Shown here one piece after another: positions 6,913-11,957 of a DNA stretch of 11,957 nucleotides; within the stretch, counting starts at the first letter, position 1; every line of letters starts with the position of its first letter. Both the position numbers and the translations under genes were made by a program. Source of the stretch: Phytoactinopolyspora endophytica (lineage in GTDB: Bacteria > Actinomycetota > Actinomycetes > Jiangellales > Jiangellaceae); NCBI RefSeq assembly GCF_004138495.1, contig NZ_ML142857.1:168876-180832 (forward strand), in the 5' to 3' direction. The notes below the pieces were generated by a model. That model ran no database searches. It saw nothing but the letters and a program-made list of their open reading frames with translations, and was not told where the DNA came from.

Positions 6913-6965
6913 ACGCTATGTCCTTCCATGCGCGGAGTGAGTCGACACATCCGCACTGCTAAAAT

Positions 6966-7009
6966 GGTACTGATCGGTTCCGCTTAGACGGTACCGATCG
7001 GTTCCGTCT
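6966..7009. promoter_or_regulatory. Tandem TetR operators between the MFS and TetR genes
   Basis: Two 16-bp copies, GGTACTGATCGGTTCC (6966-6981) and GGTACCGATCGGTTCC (6990-7005), differ at one base and lie 24 bp apart. The second copy is nearly self-complementary about CCGATCGG. Its symmetry extends to 24 bp (6986-7009) with a single mismatched pair. This is the size and symmetry of TetR operators, and the position between divergent TetR and transporter genes fits repression of both. The -10 regions were not resolved. Confidence 0.85.
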
Positions 7010-7042
7010 GTGTCAAAGGATGCGTCCCGAAGGAGTCGAACG

Positions 7043-7588
7043 ATGCCCACCAACGCTCGTCAGCGACTGCTGGACGCCGCGAAGAAGCTCTTCTATGCCG
7101 AAGGAATCCAGGCCGTTGGCTTGGAGCGACTGCTTGCCGACTCCGGAGTCGGGCGCGCCTCGTTCTACCGTCACTTCGCCAGCAAAGACGACCTGGTCGT
7201 GACCATGCTGAGCAACTACGACCAGACCTACCGAACGTGGCTGACTGAACGAACCACCGCCCTTGGCGGCACCCCGCTCGCGGCCTTCGACGCGCTGATC
7301 GAACATGCCAAGACCTCTGACTTCCGCGGCTGTGCCTTCATCAACGCCATCGCCGAGGTCGCTGAACCGGACAGCCAGATCCGCGCCATGGCCAATCAGC
7401 ACAAAGAGGCCGTCGCCGACTACCTACGCACGCTGCTGGTCGAGGCCGGATACCCCGACGACATGAACCTGGCCCGACAACTCCTGCTCCTGATGGACGG
7501 CGCCGCAGTCACCGAACTCTACGAACGATCCGATCGAGCCGCCCGGCAAGCCAAGGCCATGGCCCAAGCGCTCCTGGAGCACACCTAG
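7043..7588 (+). CDS. TetR/AcrR-family regulator of the divergent MFS pump
   Basis: The protein has 181 residues. The N-terminal HTH domain reads RQRLLDAAKKLFYAEGIQAV, then LERLLADSGVGRASFYRHF and ASKDDLV, at about residues 5-55, with the canonical FYRHFxSKDDL recognition end. The ligand-binding half contains DFRGCAFINAIAEV, a pattern seen in the LmrA/YxaF-like branch that controls multidrug pumps. I chose the ATG at 7043 because AGGAG lies 7 nt upstream. An in-frame start at 7010 would fall on the edge of operator 2 and has no ribosome-binding site. Tandem palindromes upstream and the divergent MFS gene indicate autorepression plus control of the pump. Confidence 0.93.
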   Translation: MPTNARQRLLDAAKKLFYAEGIQAVGLERLLADSGVGRASFYRHFASKDDLVVTMLSNYDQTYRTWLTERTTALGGTPLAAFDALIEHAKTSDFRGCAFINAIAEVAEPDSQIRAMANQHKEAVADYLRTLLVEAGYPDDMNLARQLLLLMDGAAVTELYERSDRAARQAKAMAQALLEHT

Positions 7589-7598
7589 CCACCATGGC

Positions 7599-7678
7599 GA
7601 TCTCCAGAGATCAGTTCCGAGGACAAGTAGGACTTGTAATTTCGGATGACCTTTGCCGTTATCGCAACTCAAGTTGCG
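7599..7678. promoter_or_regulatory. Three perfect inverted repeats upstream of the methyltransferase gene
   Basis: The spacer holds GATCTC-CA-GAGATC (7599-7612), ACAAGT-AGG-ACTTGT (7623-7637) and CGCAACT-CA-AGTTGCG (7663-7678), all with perfect arms. The first, 11 nt after the TetR stop, could be a weak terminator stem. The other two are 15-16 bp operator-sized dyads in the likely promoter region, which is locally richer in A/T. They do not match the TetR operator upstream or the MerR dyad downstream, so another regulator may be involved. Function is inferred from symmetry only. Confidence 0.55.
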
Positions 7679-7750
7679 ACGTCTGGCGTGATCTCTCAGT
7701 CTGTCCCTCAGACGACCCAGCCCGCGCACGATTCCGGAGAGAGAGCGGCG

Positions 7751-8377
7751 ATGACCACATACGACGAGAGCTTCTGGGAGACCCACTACCAGGCGCTCGA
7801 CCCATCATGGGGCACGAAGCCAAACCCAGCCGTCGTGGCGACGATCCCAAGGCTGAGCACCCCGACGGGCCGAGTGCTCGAACTCGGTGCGGGTCATGGT
7901 GGCGACACCCTCTGGCTCGCTGCTCAGGGATGGACGGTGACAGCGCTCGATGTCGCCCAGACTGCCCTGGACCGCCTTGCCCGCCACGCCGCCGCACTCA
8001 AGCTCTCCGACCGCGTGACGGCAACCCGTTGCGATGTGACGAAACAGCCCTTGCCCGACGGTCCCTTCGATCTGGCGCTGGGAAGTTTCTTCTACGTTCC
8101 CGACCGCGAAGAGCTGTGGCGCCGCGCAGCTGAAGCCGTGGCACCCGGAGGCGCGCTCGTCATCGTCGACCATGGCTCCGTCGCGCCCTGGTCATGGAGC
8201 TCGACGGCTCACGACGATCTCCCCACACCGGCCCAGCTCGCGCATTCACTCGGCCTCGGGCCGGAATGGGCACCCGAGATCTTGGAGGCGCCGAAGCGAG
8301 ACGCCACCGGTCCGGACGGGCAGCACGCCGAGGTCACCGACACGATCGTGGCTATGCGCCGGCAGGAGCGGAGATAA
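7751..8377 (+). CDS. Class I SAM-dependent methyltransferase
   Basis: The 208-residue protein starts MTTYDESFWETHYQALDPSW. It carries the SAM-binding motif I VLELGAGHGGD (residues 42-52), the motif II acidic residue Asp67 in VTALDVA, CDVTKQPLPDGPFDLALGSFF (motif IV region), then a post-motif helix and VAPGGALVIVDHG. The size and the compact N-terminal cap resemble small-molecule methyltransferases of the TehB/thiopurine type, but the acceptor is unknown. The ATG at 7751 follows GGAGAGAG with 7-nt spacing. The frame is open upstream to 7646, but that stretch covers the palindromes and lacks family similarity. The gene has its own 162-bp leader with dyads and is convergent with the second methyltransferase, so the two are not an operon. 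Confidence 0.9.
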   Translation: MTTYDESFWETHYQALDPSWGTKPNPAVVATIPRLSTPTGRVLELGAGHGGDTLWLAAQGWTVTALDVAQTALDRLARHAAALKLSDRVTATRCDVTKQPLPDGPFDLALGSFFYVPDREELWRRAAEAVAPGGALVIVDHGSVAPWSWSSTAHDDLPTPAQLAHSLGLGPEWAPEILEAPKRDATGPDGQHAEVTDTIVAMRRQERR

Positions 8378-8443
8378 CACGCGTATACACCGCTGAGCAG
8401 GACGTTCCGTACCGTATCCCGAGATCACCGAAGTCGATACGCC

Positions 8444-9292
8444 CTACGACGATGCACGGGCATTGACCATCCAGCAGGCGGCGGTGAAGCGGACCTGCGC
8501 ACCATGCACATAGGTGTCGAACGCGGTGCGCACCGTTTCGATGACCTGGGCACGGATCCGGTCGTCCGCCGTGTTCAGGACCGCGCCGACGGGGCCGAGC
8601 CTGGTGAAATACCTGCTCAGCTCGCTCTCGGGCAGGGTGCAGGTCACATCGATCGGCTGGACGTCGATTCCGGCCCATCCGCTCTCCTCCAGGATGCGGT
8701 GGACCCTGCCTGGGTCGGCGAACGCGAACTGCCCCGGTGCGTCCGGCCGGCGCGCAGGAAGCTCGGGCAGGAACGGCGCCGCGGCGCGTTCTGCCGTCGT
8801 CATGAACGGGTTTTCCTCGGCGCTGCGCCACGCGATGAACCGGAGCTCGGCGTCGCCCTTCGCGGCATGCCGCACGTTCGCAAAGGCCCGGACGGAGTCG
8901 CTGAAGAACATGACGCCGAAGCGCGAGATGATCGTGTCGAAGAATGCGGGATCGAAGGCTTGATCTTGCGCGTCGGCGCAGATGAAGGACGTCTGTGTGC
9001 TCTCCTGGTCTGCGCGCGCCTGGGCGACGGCAATCATCGGCTCAGAGATGTCGATGCCGACGCAGCGGCCCTGTGTATCCAGCTGCCGAGCGGCCGCCAG
9101 CGTCGTGCTGCCCGTGCCACAACCGATGTCGAGCACGCGGCTTCCACCCACGGCGGAGATCGCTTCGGCGAGGAGATCTTCGAAAGGCTTGAACATGTCG
9201 TCCAACACCGCCTGCGTATCAACCCAGGCATGGCCGGCGGGGCCGTTCCACAGCGCCTTCTGATCGAGGTCGGTCTTGCGCGTGACATCCAT
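8444..9292 (-). CDS. Class I SAM-dependent methyltransferase controlled by the divergent MerR
   Basis: The protein has 282 residues. After an N-terminal segment (LDQKALWNGPAGHAWVDTQ) comes motif I VLDIGCGTGSTT (residues 53-64), motif II CVGIDISEPMI, FICADAQD (motif III) and the catalytic-face stretch FDTIISRFGVMFF. It has a C-terminal cap of about 130 residues that would shape the substrate pocket. It belongs with UbiE/trans-aconitate-like small-molecule methyltransferases in a broad sense; no substrate is assignable. I chose the ATG at 9292 because GGGAG lies 7 nt upstream. A start 11 codons earlier is less supported. It is divergent from the MerR gene. On its strand, TTGACT (9362..9357) precedes the perfect dyad in the geometry used by MerR-type activators. 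Confidence 0.9.
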   Translation of the reverse strand: MDVTRKTDLDQKALWNGPAGHAWVDTQAVLDDMFKPFEDLLAEAISAVGGSRVLDIGCGTGSTTLAAARQLDTQGRCVGIDISEPMIAVAQARADQESTQTSFICADAQDQAFDPAFFDTIISRFGVMFFSDSVRAFANVRHAAKGDAELRFIAWRSAEENPFMTTAERAAAPFLPELPARRPDAPGQFAFADPGRVHRILEESGWAGIDVQPIDVTCTLPESELSRYFTRLGPVGAVLNTADDRIRAQVIETVRTAFDTYVHGAQVRFTAACWMVNARASS

Positions 9293-9339
9293 GTTCGTCT
9301 CCCGTTGTTGACGTGACGAGGCCAAGATGACACGGTGCT

Positions 9340-9359
9340 ACTTCAAGTGGACTTGAAGT
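9340..9359 (-). promoter_or_regulatory. MerR-type operator/promoter of the methyltransferase
   Basis: A perfect inverted repeat ACTTCAAGT-GG-ACTTGAAGT lies between the divergent genes. On the minus strand TTGACT (9362..9357) overlaps its outer edge. A 19-bp spacer would put the -10 at 9337..9332 (CACCGT, poor), and a 16-bp spacer gives TAGCAC. The half-site TCAAGT/ACTTGA equals that of the known SoxR operator, and the layout with the dyad between -35 and -10 is that of MerR activators that untwist a long spacer. Confidence 0.8.
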
Positions 9360-9365
9360 CAAGGG

Positions 9366-9797
9366 ATGACGGATTTGGACATCGCGGAGGTGGCGGAGCG
9401 CGCCGGAGTCTCCACGTCGACGCTGCGGTTCTACGAGGAAAAGGGGTTGATCGCCTCGGTCGGCAGGCGGGGCCTGCGCCGCCAGTTCGACCCCGACGTG
9501 TTGGAACGGCTGGCGCTCGTCGCGCTGGGGCGCACCGCCGGCTTCTCGCTGGACGAGATCGCGCCCATGTTCGCGCCCGACGGCGAGCTACGCATCGACC
9601 GGCAGATGCTTGCCAACAAGGCAGACGAGCTGGACGCCACCATCCGCAGGTTCATCGTTCTGCGCGACTCCCTCCGCCACGCCGCGGCCTGCCCGGCCCC
9701 CAGCCACATGGAATGCCGCACGTTCCGTCGCCTACTACGCGCCGCCGCATCAGGCGCACTCGGAGAATCACAGACGAACGCCCCGCGGCAGCCATGA
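9366..9797 (+). CDS. MerR-family transcriptional regulator
   Basis: The 143-residue protein has an N-terminal MerR winged helix: IAEVAERAGVSTSTLRFYEE at residues 6-25, then KGLIASVGRRGLRRQF. A dimerisation coiled helix follows (about 80-105), and a short effector tail carries Cys109 and Cys117 in CPAPSHMEC. This is not the four-cysteine iron-sulfur cluster of SoxR. Two cysteines with a nearby His could bind metal or sense oxidation, but that is a guess. The ATG at 9366 has only a very close AAGGG, so initiation may be weak or leaderless. The perfect dyad at 9340-9359 ends 6 bp before the start. Divergent control of the methyltransferase and autoregulation are the expected roles. Confidence 0.9.
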   Translation: MTDLDIAEVAERAGVSTSTLRFYEEKGLIASVGRRGLRRQFDPDVLERLALVALGRTAGFSLDEIAPMFAPDGELRIDRQMLANKADELDATIRRFIVLRDSLRHAAACPAPSHMECRTFRRLLRAAASGALGESQTNAPRQP

Positions 9798-9801
9798 GTT
9801 C

Positions 9802-9817
9802 ATCACGAGGCCGTGAT
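9802..9817. terminator. Small hairpin between convergent MerR and permease genes
   Basis: ATCACG-AGGC-CGTGAT forms a 6-bp stem with a 4-nt loop just after the MerR stop. A second nested dyad lies at 9826-9861 (TTGAAC ... GTTCAA enclosing ACGCA-A-TGCGT). Neither is followed by a U-run on either strand. A bidirectional role between convergent units is plausible but weakly supported. Confidence 0.35.
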
Positions 9818-9878
9818 TCGACCGTTTGAACACGACGCAATGCGTGCTGGCCCGCGTTCAACACGTGCAGGGCCGGGG

Positions 9879-11369
9879 TTACGTGCGGTGTCGCCAACGG
9901 CGGAGCCCGACGCCGAGGATCACGATGGTTGTGCTGGCCAGCAGCAGCGGTGCCTCGAAGGCGAGCACCGCAGCTGCGCCGAGGATCGCCGAAAGTAGCG
10001 CCGCGTCGAGAGCCCATGTCATATGCACGGCCGCGCCGAGGTCGCCCATCGGGGTTGGGATCGGAGTGAGCAAGGAGGGCGGGAGCATCCCCTTCAGCGC
10101 GCTGCTGATGCGACCGATAACGCTGAGGCAACCGAGCGCGAGAGAACTGACCAGCGGCATGACGGCGGGGAGGCCGGTGAGAGTCGACCACACGACGACG
10201 GCCGCGGCCACCACGGCGAGGACGACCACCAGAGGAAGCAGGGCATGGTTGACGAGCAGACGTTCATCGCTGATCCCGTACACAGAGTGGCCCGATGCGA
10301 CGTCGGCGGCGTGCCGGATACCGTCGCTGAACGGGCCGAGGCCGCCGAAGGCGAGCAGCCCGGCGACGGCGCCGAGTAGCCATCCCGGCGTGGTCGGCGC
10401 GAACGCGAACGTGATGAGTACGCCCGCCGCCACCAGGGCAAGCAAACCGACGATGAGTCGGCCCGGCGTCCGCAGAGCCCCGATCGCGTCGCGGACCAGG
10501 AACATCAGCCGCAATGAGCGGAAGCGGCGGATGGCGCGCATTCGGCGGCCGACATGTGGCGGGTTTTGGTAGATCGTCGCCGCCGCGTTGAAGTCCATGA
10601 TCGCCGCGCGAGCTGTCGCCGACTCCCACTGTGCCGCCTGAGCGTCCAGCTGGGCGGAACCCAGCCGCTCCATCAGCGACGGCACGAGCGCAACGAGCGC
10701 CACGGCCGCAGCGGCCAGCGCCGGCAGCGCAGCCGATTCACCGCCGGGATAGGCGAGGCCGACCCACACCCATGGGGTGAACGACCAGACCGCGGGAAGG
10801 GCGGCACCGACCGAACCGAGGCCGATCAACAGGATCACGGCGAGAACGGCCGCGCGTGGAAAGACCTGCCCGGTGAGCCAGGCCACGGTAGCGACCACTC
10901 CCACCAGCGCTCCGGCCGCAGTGAACACAACGACGCCGGCCGGATCGGCCAGACCGTGCGTGAGGAGGCTGCCGCCGGCCAACCCCGCCGCAGCCATGGT
11001 CGCCACGATCACGACGGTGCCGGCACGAAGCAGCGGAGCGCCGAAAGCCTCGGCGCGGGACAAGCCGCTGGTGCCAAGCGCATAGGTCAGAAACGGCGGC
11101 CGCAGCGCCGGACCTCGATCACGGCCAAGCAGCAGCGCACCCGCCCACAATGCCACGGCCACGGCAGCCGCGAACCCCGGTGCGGCAGACGACGAGAACA
11201 GGGCGATTCCCGCCTCGCTGGTGGCGCTCAACCACACCGCGCGGCCGACGGGGACGACGGCCACCAGCCCGGCCATGACAATCGAGTACACCAGGAACGC
11301 CCGGTCCCCACGTGCGCGAGCACGACGTCCACGCCAGAGCGCGATGGCGACGTGCGCGCTGCCCGTCAC
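9879..11369 (-). CDS. ABC transporter permease, polytopic membrane protein
   Basis: The protein has 496 residues and about 10-12 hydrophobic segments in two groups. One covers roughly residues 25-235. A polar cytoplasmic stretch of about 70 residues follows (SAQLDAQAAQWESATARAAI, then a basic part RRMRAIRRFRSLRLMFL), and the second group runs from there to the end. Two bundles split by a cytoplasmic loop suggest a fused duplicated ABC-2-like permease. The large ABC-associated membrane proteins of actinobacteria (possibly the DUF6297 group) are the closest match I can suggest, with low certainty. The GTG start at 11369 overlaps the ATPase stop as GTGA (11369..11366), so it is translated by coupling with the ATPase. 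Direction and substrate are unknown; no substrate-binding protein is present, which favours export. It is convergent with the MerR gene. Confidence 0.85.
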   Translation of the reverse strand: MTGSAHVAIALWRGRRARARGDRAFLVYSIVMAGLVAVVPVGRAVWLSATSEAGIALFSSSAAPGFAAAVAVALWAGALLLGRDRGPALRPPFLTYALGTSGLSRAEAFGAPLLRAGTVVIVATMAAAGLAGGSLLTHGLADPAGVVVFTAAGALVGVVATVAWLTGQVFPRAAVLAVILLIGLGSVGAALPAVWSFTPWVWVGLAYPGGESAALPALAAAAVALVALVPSLMERLGSAQLDAQAAQWESATARAAIMDFNAAATIYQNPPHVGRRMRAIRRFRSLRLMFLVRDAIGALRTPGRLIVGLLALVAAGVLITFAFAPTTPGWLLGAVAGLLAFGGLGPFSDGIRHAADVASGHSVYGISDERLLVNHALLPLVVVLAVVAAAVVVWSTLTGLPAVMPLVSSLALGCLSVIGRISSALKGMLPPSLLTPIPTPMGDLGAAVHMTWALDAALLSAILGAAAVLAFEAPLLLASTTIVILGVGLRRWRHRT

Positions 11370-11957
11370 GCCGCAGTGTCCAACCGCAGGGTGCTGTCGG
11401 CCAGAGCATCAGCGAGCACCGTGCTGTGTGTGGCGATGACGAGCGTCGCCCCGTCGTCGCGCCGGATGCGGAGAGCGTGAATCACAGACTCGACATGCTC
11501 CGGGTCCAATCGCTGCTCGGGTTCATCGAGGATGAGCACGTCGAACGGACGAGCGAGCACCAGCGCGAGACCGAACAACTGCAACTGCCCCGACGACAAC
11601 TCGTGCGGAAACCGATCGCCGAAAGCACTCAACCCCAGCTCCGCGAGAACACCACGCGCGACCTGCGCTGCGTCATCAGGCTCACGCCCCCACGTCACCG
11701 CAACCAGGGTGACATGGTCAAGCACCGTAAGGTCTCGCGCGACCGGCGGCAAACCGACCATCGCGGCGACCCGGCGACGAAAGCCACGGTCGCGCTCCTC
11801 CACCACGGCACCGCCGATCCGCACCGAGCCGCAAGAAGGCTTACGCGACCCGGCCAGCACACGCAACAACGTCGACTTGCCCGTCCCGTTCCTGCCACAC
11901 ACAGCCAAGACCTCGCCAGGCTCGGCGACTGCCGAGACCGGGGCCAGCAACGTCACC
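11366..11957 (-). CDS. ABC transporter ATP-binding protein, 5' end outside the window
   Basis: The visible part (about 196 residues) has Walker A GRNGTGKST, signature LSSGQLQ, Walker B VLILDEPEQRLD and the H-loop His in IATHS. The expected Gln of the Q-loop is not visible: the segment reads AAMVGLPPVARDLTV. The frame is open at the right edge and Walker A lies about 20 residues in, so 10-25 N-terminal residues (the first beta-strand and A-loop) lie beyond the window. The GTG at 11956 is unlikely to be the true start. The protein powers the permease encoded immediately downstream, whose start overlaps this stop by 4 bp. It would act as a dimer on the cytoplasmic face. The DEPEQ variant of the D-loop region is seen in a subset of actinobacterial exporters. 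Confidence 0.9.
   Translation of the reverse strand, partial: VTLLAPVSAVAEPGEVLAVCGRNGTGKSTLLRVLAGSRKPSCGSVRIGGAVVEERDRGFRRRVAAMVGLPPVARDLTVLDHVTLVAVTWGREPDDAAQVARGVLAELGLSAFGDRFPHELSSGQLQLFGLALVLARPFDVLILDEPEQRLDPEHVESVIHALRIRRDDGATLVIATHSTVLADALADSTLRLDTAA

Noticed and set aside
8382..8443. GCGTAT ... ATACGC inverted repeat between the convergent methyltransferases as a terminator
   Set aside because: The loop is about 50 nt and no U-run follows, so it is probably chance.
9366..9797. Calling the MerR-family gene soxR
   Set aside because: The four-cysteine iron-sulfur motif is absent; only the operator half-site is SoxR-like.
10554..11480. Long plus-strand open frame (308 codons) opposite the permease
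   Set aside because: It has a low-complexity basic composition and no motif. The minus-strand frame has membrane segments and is coupled to an ABC ATPase.
1..11957. Defence island, prophage or transposon content
   Set aside because: No nuclease, integrase, transposase, terminal repeats, toxin-antitoxin pair or CRISPR repeats could be found in any frame.

Overview
The window reads as accessory chromosomal DNA of a high-GC Gram-positive bacterium (Actinomycetota). The evidence is strong G/C third-position bias, frequent GTG starts, 4-bp GTGA/ATGA gene overlaps and actinobacterial-type regulators. Genus cannot be fixed from the sequence. No rRNA, tRNA, CRISPR array, transposase or integrase was seen.

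Left part (1-3330). A minus-strand gene enters at the left edge and overlaps the stop of a 5'-truncated gene remnant. Next comes an alpha/beta hydrolase (minus), divergent from a MarR regulator (plus) across a spacer carrying near-identical operator-like repeats. A small PEBP/YbhB-family protein (minus) follows. Beyond it is a spacer with several short palindromes, then two decaying coupled genes: a TetR-type regulator that has lost its DNA-binding domain and an NmrA-like NAD(P)-binding protein with an apparent 1-nt frameshift.

Middle (3368-9797). A PadR regulator precedes a cytoplasmic type I sulfatase in the same direction. After that, an MFS efflux transporter (minus) is divergent from a TetR regulator (plus) across two 16-bp palindromic operator copies. 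Two class I SAM-dependent methyltransferases lie convergently. The second is divergent from a MerR regulator, with a perfect 9+9 bp inverted repeat between them.

Right end (9879-11957). A polytopic ABC permease and its ATPase (5' end outside the window) form a translationally coupled minus-strand pair.

The theme is a series of self-contained regulator plus enzyme or transporter modules, using MarR, TetR, PadR, TetR and MerR in turn. The enzymes (hydrolase, sulfatase, methyltransferases, efflux pump, ABC exporter) suit handling of small organic or xenobiotic molecules. That shared role is inference; no substrate can be read from the sequence. I did not find a clearly new multi-gene system. 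The most notable items are the operator architectures and the two decayed genes.
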